From: Ardenticatenales bacterium
GTDB lineage: Bacteria; Chloroflexota; Anaerolineae; Epilineales; Epilineaceae
NCBI GenBank assembly: GCA_020853525.1
Contig: JADYYS010000027.1
Span: 1 to 64,000 of the forward strand
DNA: 64,000 nt
Direction: 5' to 3'
A model generated the notes under the pieces. The model was not told the DNA's origin, made no database searches, and saw nothing but the letters and a program-made list of their open reading frames with translations. The position numbers and the translations under genes were made by a program. This document shows, in pieces, positions 39,484 through 48,623 of the stretch; the first letter of the stretch is position 1, and every line of letters starts with the position of its first letter.

Positions 39484-40353
39484 ATGACGAACGAAGCGAA
39501 CAACGGCGCACGCGCCGTGCCCACCACCCTCGGCCAACGCTGGCGTGAGGACCGTCGCGGCAGCTCGATGCTCACCACCGCCGTCACGCTGCCGCTCCTG
39601 TTCCTGCTCGTGATGTTGATCTTCTATCTGATCATGCTCCTGGTGATCAAGTGGCAGCTGGACCGCGGCACACAGGAAGCGGCGCGCCATATCGGGGAGC
39701 AGGCGCGCTACTGGGAGATCAGCGGCACGCAGCAGATGAACCCGTTCAGCCCGACGGAGAAGATCTCGGGCACGATGGCGATCCCCGAGGACTTCTACGA
39801 GATCGAGGCGAAGCGGATCATCGTCAGCCGCTTGCGCGACCTGCGCTTCTACATCCCCGCGTACATCGACGCCAACCTGCTCGTCAGTGTCACGGAACCG
39901 GCCCTGACCGGCAGCACCGACGCGTCGCCTGTCGTGGAAGGAGACGAGTACGGGCCGACGAACGGCACGCTCGTCCAGATCTGCAACGAGGTCCGCGGCG
40001 AACGCGGCACCGTCGACATGGGGCAGTATCTCTATCACAAGAACGTCCGGTTTCTCATCCGAAGCTCGTTCACGATCCCGTGGTGGGTGACGATCCCGTT
40101 TACGGACTCGTGGCGCATGATCACACTCCAGGACCGCGCGCTCGGCTACGTGCAGTGCCCGCGCTGGTGGGGCCAGCGCGAGGGACAGGATTACGACAAG
40201 TCGCGGTGGCTGGGTGTCGAAGGTCCCGAGATCGGCTGGCGCTTCGGCTTGGCAACCCCCGGCTGGCCGACGGTGACCGTGCCGCCCGATCCGACCGCCA
40301 CACCGGTGGTGCCGACGGCGACCGTGACGACGACATTCGGAATTCGGCCGTAG
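39484..40353 (+). CDS. TadE/TadG-like minor pilin or pilus-associated protein
   Basis: 289 aa. Leader ...REDRRG, then SSMLTTAVTLPLLFLLVMLIFYLIMLLV, a TadE/TadG-type prepilin helix with Thr31 at +5 instead of Glu. The extracytoplasmic region (~215 residues) ends in a TP-rich linker (TATPVVPTATVTTT), suggesting wall spanning. ATG 39484 has AAGGAAGG 7 nt upstream. Last gene of the Tad locus; the ferredoxin gene behind it has its own promoter. Confidence 0.72.
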   Translation: MTNEANNGARAVPTTLGQRWREDRRGSSMLTTAVTLPLLFLLVMLIFYLIMLLVIKWQLDRGTQEAARHIGEQARYWEISGTQQMNPFSPTEKISGTMAIPEDFYEIEAKRIIVSRLRDLRFYIPAYIDANLLVSVTEPALTGSTDASPVVEGDEYGPTNGTLVQICNEVRGERGTVDMGQYLYHKNVRFLIRSSFTIPWWVTIPFTDSWRMITLQDRALGYVQCPRWWGQREGQDYDKSRWLGVEGPEIGWRFGLATPGWPTVTVPPDPTATPVVPTATVTTTFGIRP

Positions 40354-40371
40354 GCGAAGATGGTGCCTGCG

Positions 40372-40401
40372 TTGGCCCCATCGCCCTGACCGACCTACAA
40401 T
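40372..40401 (+). promoter_or_regulatory. Promoter of the ferredoxin gene
   Basis: TTGGCC (40372-40377) and TACAAT (40396-40401) with an 18-bp spacer, directly behind the Tad locus. It leaves a ~115-nt leader that contains the hairpin at 40443. Confidence 0.5.
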
Positions 40402-40442
40402 GCGCGACCGGTGCGGCCGAGCCGCGCAAGATGAGCCTTCAG

Positions 40443-40475
40443 CGGACCGCCGGCCGTCACCACGCCGGCGGTCCG
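40443..40475 (+). promoter_or_regulatory. Perfect 12-bp leader hairpin upstream of ferredoxin
   Basis: CGGACCGCCGGC (40443-40454) pairs perfectly with 40464-40475 around a 9-nt loop. It lies inside the expected leader of the ferredoxin mRNA, 50 nt before the ATG, and has no T-tract. It could stabilise the mRNA, regulate it, or end read-through from the Tad operon. Confidence 0.45.
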
Positions 40476-40525
40476 TTCGCCGTCCGGCATGCAAGGACCG
40501 GGGCGAGCATCGAGGAGCGAACGCC

Positions 40526-40822
40526 ATGGCCTATGTCATCACCAGCCTTTGCACGCGCGAGGGCGACTGCGTGGACGTCTGCCCGGTGAACTGCATCGTC
40601 CCGGGCCATCCCGAGGCCGAGTGGCCGCTCTTCTACATCGACCCCGACATCTGCATCGACTGCGGCGCGTGCGTGCCGGCCTGCCCGCCCGAGGCGATCT
40701 TCCCGGAGATGGACGTGCCCGAGGCGCACGCCGGGGACACGGCGTTGAACGCTCGCTTCTTCACCGCCGGCCCCGGCTACGAGGCCGGCGTGCAGCTCTA
40801 CGAGATGGGCCGGCTCAAGTAG
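40526..40822 (+). CDS. Bacterial-type ferredoxin with two Fe-S cluster sites
   Basis: 98 aa. Cysteines 9, 15, 19, 23 and 43, 46, 49, 53 are placed as in 7Fe/8Fe ferredoxins: CTREGDCVDVCPVNC and CIDCGACVPACPPEAIFP. The spacing between the first two cysteines (five residues) is shorter than in Azotobacter-type 7Fe ferredoxin. It is a small soluble electron carrier. ATG 40526 has GAGGAGCG 7 nt upstream. The phzF-like gene follows at 32 nt on the same strand. Confidence 0.88.
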   Translation: MAYVITSLCTREGDCVDVCPVNCIVPGHPEAEWPLFYIDPDICIDCGACVPACPPEAIFPEMDVPEAHAGDTALNARFFTAGPGYEAGVQLYEMGRLK

Positions 40823-40853
40823 CCTGCCCGTCCACTCACCCCCAGGGTCCACC

Positions 40854-41771
40854 GTGCGCAAGGTCCAGTTCATCCAAGCGGACGTCTTCACCGACAGCCC
40901 CTTCGGCGGCAACCCGGTCGTCGTCATCCCCCATCCGGGCGAGATGTCGCCGGACCAGATGCAGCGCGTTGCACGCGGGATGAGCCACGCCGAGACGTCG
41001 TTCGTCGTGCCGCCGAACGCGGCCGGGGCGGCGTTCGGCTTGCGGTGCTTCACGCCGACGACCGAAGTCGTCTACTCGGGCCATCAGCTGCTCGGGACGG
41101 CGTACGTCCTGGCGGAGACGGGCCAGCTCCCGCTGGCGGGCGGACGGGCGGACGTCGTCGTCGAGATCGGGGACGAGCTCCGGCCGGTAGCGCTGCGGCG
41201 GCCGAAGGCGGACGGCGCGATGCACGTATCGACCGAGGTCGTCGCGTCCGAGATCCTCGGGCCGGTCGATCCGAGCCAATCGAGCCGCATCGCGGCCGCT
41301 CTCACGCTGGATCCGGCGCAGATCCTCGGCACCACGCTGCCGCCGACGCTCGTCCGCACCGGCCTGACGTGCCTCGTCGTCCCGATGGGCTCGCTGGCCA
41401 CGATGCGCGATCTGCTGCCGGTCGGCCAAGCGGTCGAGGACCTGCTGCACGACCTCGGCGCCGGCTGCCTGCTGGCCTTCAGCCGTGAGACGATCGTGCC
41501 GGGCAACCACGTCCACGTCCGCGTCTTCGCGCCGCCGCTCGGCATCGACGAGGACCCGGCGACGGGCTCGGCCAACGGCGCGCTGGCGGCCTTCCTGGCA
41601 CACCACAACCTGCTCCTCGGCCGGCCGCCGTTCAAGCTGCGCTGCGAGCAGGGCTACGAGATCGGCCGGCCGAGCCTCGTCGAGGTCGAGATCGACGTCA
41701 CCGGCGCGGTGCCGGCGATCCGCGTCGGGGGCAACGTCGTCCGCAGCCTCGAGGGCACAGTCTTCTTCTAA
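40854..41771 (+). CDS. PhzF-family isomerase
   Basis: 305 aa. All family marks are present: QADVFTDSPFGGNPVVVI at the N-terminus, the catalytic Glu47 in SHAETSFV, YSGHQLLGTAYVLAE, and DEDPATGSANGAL in the second half. PhzF itself isomerises dihydrohydroxyanthranilate in phenazine synthesis, but most relatives act on unknown small molecules and no phenazine genes are near. Two similar beta-alpha domains with the active site between them are expected. Start GTG 40854; the ribosome binding site is weak (CAGGG). proS follows after 100 nt that hold a short repeat array. Confidence 0.85.
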   Translation: MRKVQFIQADVFTDSPFGGNPVVVIPHPGEMSPDQMQRVARGMSHAETSFVVPPNAAGAAFGLRCFTPTTEVVYSGHQLLGTAYVLAETGQLPLAGGRADVVVEIGDELRPVALRRPKADGAMHVSTEVVASEILGPVDPSQSSRIAAALTLDPAQILGTTLPPTLVRTGLTCLVVPMGSLATMRDLLPVGQAVEDLLHDLGAGCLLAFSRETIVPGNHVHVRVFAPPLGIDEDPATGSANGALAAFLAHHNLLLGRPPFKLRCEQGYEIGRPSLVEVEIDVTGAVPAIRVGGNVVRSLEGTVFF

Positions 41772-41777
41772 GACCAC

Positions 41778-41834
41778 TTCGTCCAAGCCCCTCTTCTTCC
41801 AAGCCTGCTTCCTCCAAGCCCGCTTTCTCCAAGC
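41778..41834 (+). repeat. Four 15-16-bp direct repeats before proS
   Basis: TTCNTCCAAGC-like units start at 41778, 41794, 41809 and 41824, steps of 16, 15 and 15 bp, in a strongly pyrimidine-rich stretch between the phzF-like gene and proS. I see no T-box structure. A possible -10, TACAAC, lies at 41851-41856 behind it. The repeats may be a regulator-binding site or a degenerate slippage product. Confidence 0.7.
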
Positions 41835-41859
41835 CCATACGCTTCCCCTCTACAACTAG

Positions 41860-43296
<1,437 letters not shown>

Positions 43297-43374
43297 GGAG
43301 TCGGGAGGCGAGTCGAGCCGCCTGAGGGCGGTCGAGTCGCAGTCCACAGCCGCCATCACCGACGGAGAGCGACA

Positions 43375-44679
43375 GTGAACACCGCCGATCCGCTCTCCAT
43401 CCACCTCGTTCTCGACCACGCCACGCTCCTCACGATGGACGACGGCCGCCCCGGTCCCCTGGCCGGGGCCCGGCAGGGCGAACTTGGGCGCGTCGACGGT
43501 GGTGCGATCGCGGTGGCGGGCGGGCGGATCACCGCCGTCGGGCCGCGTGACGAGGTTTGGCGGTTCGTCGAGGCCCGCAACGAACGTACGGACGCCGTCG
43601 ACGTGCTGGATGCCGCCGGGCGCGTCGTGCTGCCTGGCTTGGTCGACGCCCACACGCACCTCGTCTGGGCGGGCACGCGGGCCGACGAGTTCGAGGCGCG
43701 ACTGACCGGGACGAGCTATCTCGACCTCTTGGCGAACGGCGGCGGCATCCACGCCACCGTCCGCGCCACGCGCGCCGCGTCGTTCGACGATCTGGCGGCG
43801 CGGATGACGGCGCGCCTGGACGCGCTCGTCGACCATGGCGTGACGACGGTCGAGGTCAAAACAGGCTACGGGCTGACCGTCGACGAGGAGATGCGGCACC
43901 TCGACGTCATCGCCGCGGCGGCGGCCGCGCACCCCGCGCACGTCGTGCCGACGTTCCTCGGCGCGCACGCGCTGCCGGGCGCGTACGCGGGTGAGCCCAC
44001 GCCCGACCGGGGTGCCTTCGTCCGCGCGGTGATCGACATGCTGCCCCGCGTCGCAGCCCACCCGCTCGGGCTGAACGGCCCGCTGTTCTGCGACGTCTTC
44101 TGCGACGCGGGTGCGTTCGACGTCGCCGAGACCCGCGCGGTGCTCACCGCCGCCAAGGCCGCCGGCCTCGGCCTCAAGGTCCACAGCGACGAGTTCGAGA
44201 ACCTCGGCGCAACGGCGCTCGCCGCCGAACTCGGGGCGACGAGCGCCGATCACCTCGTGGCCACGACACCGGCCGAGATGGCCGCGCTGGCCAAGAGCGG
44301 CACGGTGGCCGTGCTCCTGCCGCTGACGACGATCGGCCTTGGATCGACCCACTTTGCCGACGGCGCGGCGTTCGTCCGCCATGGCGCTCCGGTGGCGCTG
44401 GCGTCCGACTGGAATCCCGGCACCGCGCCGTGCCCCAACCTCTGGCTGGCGCTGGCGATCGGGACGCGCTATGGCCGACTGTCGGTCGCGGAGGCGCTGG
44501 TAGCCGTCACGCGCAACGCCGCGTGCGCCGTCGGCCGCGACGGCGTCGCCGGGCGGCTGGCGGTCGGGCGTTCGGCGGACGCGGTGCTCACGGACAGCGA
44601 CGATCCGCGCGACCTGGCGTACGGGTTCGGGACGAACCGGGCCGTGCGGGTGATGCTGGGGGGCCGATGGGTGCGATGA
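43375..44679 (+). CDS. hutI: Imidazolonepropionase
   Basis: 434 aa. Amidohydrolase that opens 4-imidazolone-5-propanoate to N-formimino-L-glutamate, third step of histidine degradation. Recognised by VDAHTHLVWAGTRADEFEARL with the first metal ligands, GGGIHATVRATR, VKTGYGLTVDEEMRHL, the metal-binding HSDEFEN and the final ASDWNPGTAP aspartate. Other hut genes (hutH, hutU) are not in the window, so the pathway would be encoded elsewhere. GTG 43375 has GGAGAGCG 4 nt upstream. It converges with a small membrane-protein gene; the hairpin at 44746 separates them. Confidence 0.95.
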   Translation: MNTADPLSIHLVLDHATLLTMDDGRPGPLAGARQGELGRVDGGAIAVAGGRITAVGPRDEVWRFVEARNERTDAVDVLDAAGRVVLPGLVDAHTHLVWAGTRADEFEARLTGTSYLDLLANGGGIHATVRATRAASFDDLAARMTARLDALVDHGVTTVEVKTGYGLTVDEEMRHLDVIAAAAAAHPAHVVPTFLGAHALPGAYAGEPTPDRGAFVRAVIDMLPRVAAHPLGLNGPLFCDVFCDAGAFDVAETRAVLTAAKAAGLGLKVHSDEFENLGATALAAELGATSADHLVATTPAEMAALAKSGTVAVLLPLTTIGLGSTHFADGAAFVRHGAPVALASDWNPGTAPCPNLWLALAIGTRYGRLSVAEALVAVTRNAACAVGRDGVAGRLAVGRSADAVLTDSDDPRDLAYGFGTNRAVRVMLGGRWVR

Positions 44680-44745
44680 CCGGCCCGATGCGTGCGGGCC
44701 GGCGCGGTGTTCGAGAAGCAGCCGGGGATCGACAACCGGGGTCGG

Positions 44746-44766
44746 GTCGACCGGAGACCGGTCGAC
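44746..44766. terminator. Hairpin between hutI and the small convergent gene
   Basis: GTCGACCGG (44746-44754) pairs perfectly with CCGGTCGAC (44758-44766) around AGA. It starts 67 nt after the hutI stop and directly touches the stop codon of the minus-strand small gene, so it can end transcripts of both. No T-tract. Confidence 0.5.
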
Positions 44767-44882
44767 TACTGCATCCAGATCGAGGCGACGCTGCCCAGCA
44801 CCATGCTGAGCACGACCAGGATGCCGATGAAGATGACGATCTTCTCGTTGCGGGTTCGCTTGGGTCGGTAACCACGGGACAT
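44766..44882 (-). CDS. 38-residue single-pass membrane protein
   Basis: Reads MSRGYRPKRTRNEKIVIFIGILVVLSMVLGSVASIWMQ split as a basic cytosolic N-terminus (RPKRTRNEK) followed by one membrane helix (IVIFIGILVV LSMVLGSVA). GAGGAG lies ~11 nt before the ATG, and a perfect TATAAT box is at 44968-44963, so it has the marks of a real gene though it is too short for most gene finders. The basic N-terminus plus one helix resembles short membrane-subunit or regulatory proteins; function unknown. Confidence 0.6.
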   Translation of the reverse strand: MSRGYRPKRTRNEKIVIFIGILVVLSMVLGSVASIWMQ

Positions 44883-44962
44883 GGGTGCGTCTGCTCCTCG
44901 TTGGGCGCTGCCGTGCGGCGCGCGTGAAGTCGGGTGGGCGGCCTTGGGGGGCGGCGGCGCAC

Positions 44963-44968
44963 ATTATA
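44963..44968 (-). promoter_or_regulatory. -10 box TATAAT for the small membrane protein
   Basis: A perfect TATAAT on the minus strand within the only AT-rich island of this divergent region, 80 nt upstream of the ATG at 44882. No good -35 hexamer. Confidence 0.45.
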
Positions 44969-45005
44969 TATACGGAACCCCATTGCCGCCGCGAAGGCGC
45001 GGCGC

Positions 45006-45011
45006 TATCAT
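45006..45011 (+). promoter_or_regulatory. -10 box TATCAT, probable promoter of the P-domain protein
   Basis: TATCAT is followed by 8 nt and an ATG (45020) that opens only MRDN and then stops; the real gene starts at 45166. The spacing is the same as for the leaderless starts elsewhere, so the transcript may begin with a four-codon micro-ORF followed by a ~130-nt leader. Confidence 0.4.
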
Positions 45012-45165
45012 CCGCGGCGATGCGCGACAACTGACCGTATCAACCGATCCCCCCGCACCGTCATCTAGTGCGGGCACCGCGGCCCCCCGGCGACGCCGTG
45101 CCCATCCATCTCTTCCCCTTGTCTCGCAAGTGATCTCACGCGAGATCGTTCAAGGAGTCACCGCG

Positions 45166-47640
45166 ATGCGACTCGCCTGCCACGCGCCCATGCGCCTGGG
45201 TCCACTCGGCGCCGTGCTCGGGCTGTGCGCGGCGCTCGCCGCCATCCTCGTGCCGCGCGGTGTCGCGCTCGCGCAGCGGCCGCCCGGGTTCGGCCACAAC
45301 CAGGGTGTCAACCCGAACGCCCAGCTCAGCGGTCAGGTGCACCTGCCGATCCTGGACTTCATCGGCCAGGACGACGTCTGTTCGTCGTGGGTCGAGGTGC
45401 AGAACATCGGCTGCGAGTACGCGATGGCGGCGATGATCGTCTGGGGCGAGCCCGGGTTCTGCCCGCCGCAGTCGGCCGGGCCGCTGAAGGTGGAGTGCAC
45501 CGGACTGCTACGGCCCGGCAGCACGTGGAACCTCACCGGTGCACAGGTGCCGACGGGCTCGAAGGGCGGAATGGTCTTCAAGTTCAGCGCCCGCCAGTTG
45601 AACGATATCGGCGTCGACCTCGGCGAAGACGACGTCGTCGGCAGCTATCTGTGCGAGGTGTTGTTCTTCAACGTCGTCGGCGACGCGGACGACTACCGGC
45701 GGTTCAAGAAGGCCTACAACGAGGGGTTGACGTTCGAGGGCGTGCCGTTGGACCGCGCGCGCGGTACCGGATTCCTGGCCGTCGACGTGCTGCGCCAGTG
45801 CCCGGCCGTCGACACGCCGGGCGTGCTCGTGACCAGCAAGTACAACGGGATCGCGGGCGACCACCTCGGCGCGACGGATCCGGTGTACGGCGGCTACGCG
45901 TTCTACGTCCCGCTGGTGTACGCCGGCCACAGCGGCTTCAACACCCTCATCTACATCCAGAACGGCGGCCTGCAATGCTCGTCGCTCGAGATCTGGTTCC
46001 AGCACCTGGACGATTGCCTGCGCGCCTCGATCTGCGATGTCGCGACGCTGGCGCCGGGGGAGACCTATCAGTTCGATGCCGCGGATTGCGTCGGGCCGGA
46101 CTGGGTCGGCAATGCCTGGGTGCGCGCGTCGCAGCCGATGGGCATCGTCGCCGACATCATCGGCCCCGAAGTCCTGATGACCTACATCGGCGAGCCGACG
46201 GAGATCAACTACACGTTCGACCCGAGCACGCCCTACACGTCGCCCGGCAACCAGATCGCGTTCGCCCCGCTCATCTACAGTGAGTACCAGGGCTGGGATG
46301 CGGGCATTCAGGTCCAGAACCTGAGCCCGGTGGTGGCGGCCAAGGCCAAGGTCTACTTCCTCGACCGCGGCGGCGACATCATCACGACGCTGGTGGACTG
46401 GATCTGCCCGCGCGGCAGCCAGACGTTCTTCCTGCCGGTCGTGTTCGATCTGCCGGGGCACTGGGTCGGGAGCGCGCGCGTCGAGAGCCAGGAGTGGATC
46501 ACACCCGGCGCGCCGAACGTGCTTGGACCGAACATCGTCGCCATCGCGACGCTCGTGAAGTACTCGGACGCGGCGCGGACGCAGATCATCGAGGGAATCG
46601 CCTACAACCTCCTGCCGGAGCACAAGATCTTCGACTGGCAGATCGCCACCGGCACGCGCGGCGGGCTCGAGAGCGGGATCGGCCTGATCGCCATCCCGTC
46701 CCTGTTCAAGGACACGCGCAAGGCCGGCATCACGAGCGAGCTGGCGATCACGAACGTCGTGCCCAAGCCGGGCTTCACGGACTTTGCGATCATCCTCTAC
46801 GACCAGAACGGCCTGCTGGACTTCATCTGCGAGAAGCTGAACGAGAAGCAGATCGAGTACATCGACTTCTATCGCTGGGGCTATCTGAACAACGGCTTCA
46901 AGGGCTCGGCCGTGATCAGCGCCACGTTCTGGGAGCACGACGTCTTCGATCCGTGGGGCCGTTTCGAGCGCAACCTCGTCGGTCTCGGCGCGATGGCCGT
47001 CGAGCGCAGCCGGACGGTGCTCGGCGAGGACATCCCGGGCGACGAAGCCGCCGGCGAGCGCGGCATCTCGTTCGCGCTGGCCGACATCCGCGGCGAGCGC
47101 TGCCTGAACGGACCGGCGCCGTTCTTCGACATCCTGTGCCCCGGCGTGCCCGGCGCACCGAACGACCCCTTCGCCTGTCCCGACACCGTCACGGCGCGCT
47201 GCCTGAACTGCCCGCTGCCGATTCCGGACGCCGGTTCGGCCAACGCGCGGATCAACGTGAACGTTCCGCCGGGCTGCCGGATCGATGACATGAACATTCG
47301 CCTCGACATCCAGCACCCGGCCGTCGGGGATCTCATCCTCCGGCTGGCGAAGTCCGACAACCCGCCGGGCGCGCTCCAATTCCGCAACCTGGCCAACCGG
47401 GTGTGCGGCTTCACGTCCGGCATGCAAGCCGTGCTGGACGACGATGCCGCCCAGCCGATCGGCAGCGTCTGCCCGCCGGCCGGATTCGCCGCCTACCGCA
47501 GCCAGAACCGCCAGCTGGACGGGCTGACCGGCGTCCCGGCGCGTGGCGAGTGGATCCTGCGGGTGGAGGACGCCGCCTCGTTCAACACGGGGCGCGTGAA
47601 CGACGTACGCCTCGAGATCGCGCTGGACGGGGGTTTCTAG
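45166..47640 (+). CDS. Secreted protein with four repeated beta domains and a C-terminal P/Homo B domain
   Basis: 824 aa from ATG 45166 (AAGGAG 8 nt upstream). A signal peptide (MRLACHAPMRLGPLGAVLGLCAALAAILVP split, cleavage near ALA-Q) is followed by about four related ~120-residue units that begin VHLPILDF, FYVPLVYA, FAPLIYSE and AIPSLFKD, each followed by a central [VI]Q[NV]- or ITN-containing strand and most with a [GS]SA-like strand near the end. The last ~115 residues (RIDDMNIRLDIQHPAVGDLILRL ... GEWILRVEDAASFNTG) form a proprotein-convertase P domain, a beta-sandwich found at the end of secreted bacterial proteins. No protease domain is present. Probably a cell-surface or matrix protein. 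Confidence 0.8.
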   Translation: MRLACHAPMRLGPLGAVLGLCAALAAILVPRGVALAQRPPGFGHNQGVNPNAQLSGQVHLPILDFIGQDDVCSSWVEVQNIGCEYAMAAMIVWGEPGFCPPQSAGPLKVECTGLLRPGSTWNLTGAQVPTGSKGGMVFKFSARQLNDIGVDLGEDDVVGSYLCEVLFFNVVGDADDYRRFKKAYNEGLTFEGVPLDRARGTGFLAVDVLRQCPAVDTPGVLVTSKYNGIAGDHLGATDPVYGGYAFYVPLVYAGHSGFNTLIYIQNGGLQCSSLEIWFQHLDDCLRASICDVATLAPGETYQFDAADCVGPDWVGNAWVRASQPMGIVADIIGPEVLMTYIGEPTEINYTFDPSTPYTSPGNQIAFAPLIYSEYQGWDAGIQVQNLSPVVAAKAKVYFLDRGGDIITTLVDWICPRGSQTFFLPVVFDLPGHWVGSARVESQEWITPGAPNVLGPNIVAIATLVKYSDAARTQIIEGIAYNLLPEHKIFDWQIATGTRGGLESGIGLIAIPSLFKDTRKAGITSELAITNVVPKPGFTDFAIILYDQNGLLDFICEKLNEKQIEYIDFYRWGYLNNGFKGSAVISATFWEHDVFDPWGRFERNLVGLGAMAVERSRTVLGEDIPGDEAAGERGISFALADIRGERCLNGPAPFFDILCPGVPGAPNDPFACPDTVTARCLNCPLPIPDAGSANARINVNVPPGCRIDDMNIRLDIQHPAVGDLILRLAKSDNPPGALQFRNLANRVCGFTSGMQAVLDDDAAQPIGSVCPPAGFAAYRSQNRQLDGLTGVPARGEWILRVEDAASFNTGRVNDVRLEIALDGGF

Positions 47641-47654
47641 TAGACCGCCACGTG

Positions 47655-47855
47655 ACGATCTGCGGATGACGGCGAGTCGCAATCCACCGGCAGCTGAAGC
47701 TGGCCGGCTGCAGGCGCCCCTGGCGGGCCGCCATGGTGCCCGCCTTCGCGGGCACCCAGAAGTCCGAAGCGCCCGCGAAGGCGGGCGCAATGGCCGAAGG
47801 CCACCAGCCGGCCAGCTTAAGCTGCCGGTGGTTCGTCGTCCGCAAATCGAGATGT
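47655..47855. repeat. ~200-nt nested imperfect palindrome (REP/MITE-like)
   Basis: The outer arms (GATCTGCGGATGAC near 47658 against the complement of a stretch near 47840-47853) enclose a 28-bp arm pair starting at 47684 (CCACCGGCAGCTGAAGCTGG) and ending at 47831, almost perfect. These enclose two further hairpins, GTGCCCGCCTTCGCGGGCAC (47736-47755) and GCGCCCGCGAAGGCGGGCGC (47770-47789), which also pair with each other. It lies between convergent genes (the P-domain protein and msrB). It has no ORF, so it is a palindromic extragenic element or a non-autonomous mobile remnant. Confidence 0.8.
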
Positions 47856-47888
47856 GACGGGCTACGAGTACTCTGTCACTGCAGATGA

Positions 47889-48380
47889 CTAGCCCTCCGA
47901 CGCCCCAAGACCCGCCAACGCCCCCTCGTCCACGAACACGAGCGACTCCGAGTTCACGCAGAACCGCAGCCGCGTCGGCGGTGGCCCGTCGGGAAAGACG
48001 TGGCCGAGATGGCAGTCGCACCGGGCGCAGAGGATCTCCGAGCGCGTCATGCCGTGACTGCGGTCGACGTCGGTGACGACGTTGGCCTCCGCCACGGGCT
48101 GGAAGAAGCTTGGCCAGCCCGTGCCGGAGTCGAACTTGGCCCCCGAGCCGAAGAGCGGCAGCGCGCAGCAGACGCAGGCATAGACGCCGGTCCGCTTGTT
48201 GTCCAGCAGCGTACCGCAGAACGGCCGCTCCGTGCCCTTGCCGCGTGCGACCGCGAACTGCTCGGCCGTGAGCTGGGCGCGCCACTCGGCGTCCGACTTC
48301 ACGACGCGCGGCACGTCGATCGGGCCGACGAGGTGGCCGGAGGGGTCGTATACGTGGACGCTCACCCGGTCGTTCGTCAT
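47889..48380 (-). CDS. msrB: Peptide-methionine (R)-S-oxide reductase MsrB
   Basis: 163 aa. It reduces methionine-R-sulfoxide in proteins, part of oxidative repair. Zinc site C69/C72 and C118/C121 (ACVCC, CARCDC), catalytic Cys141 in [17 protein letters not shown] substrate loop, [11 protein letters not shown] cysteine at 55 (FCGT) may be the resolving one. ATG 48380 has AGGAG 8 nt upstream. It has a short N-terminal extension (~25 residues) but no signal peptide, so it should be cytosolic. Divergent from the 1319-residue gene; a TACAAT box on the minus strand lies at 48478-48473. Confidence 0.95.
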   Translation of the reverse strand: MTNDRVSVHVYDPSGHLVGPIDVPRVVKSDAEWRAQLTAEQFAVARGKGTERPFCGTLLDNKRTGVYACVCCALPLFGSGAKFDSGTGWPSFFQPVAEANVVTDVDRSHGMTRSEILCARCDCHLGHVFPDGPPPTRLRFCVNSESLVFVDEGALAGLGASEG

Positions 48381-48623
48381 CGGTGGCTCCTGTGAGGAAT
48401 CGATCCGCCGCTCGCAGGGATCGTTGCGTTGCCCGCGGCTCGGCGGACGCACGGCAGTCGAGCTGCACCCCGATTGTAGCCGTGGGCATGCGACCCGAGG
48501 CGGTGGCGCTGATCCACGGCTTCCCCATGCGCACCCAAGACGACGGTCCACGGCCGGGCACGGCTCGGCTACAATCCGGGCGGCGCAACCGGCGCATCGC
48601 GTCCGACACCGGCCCATCGCACG

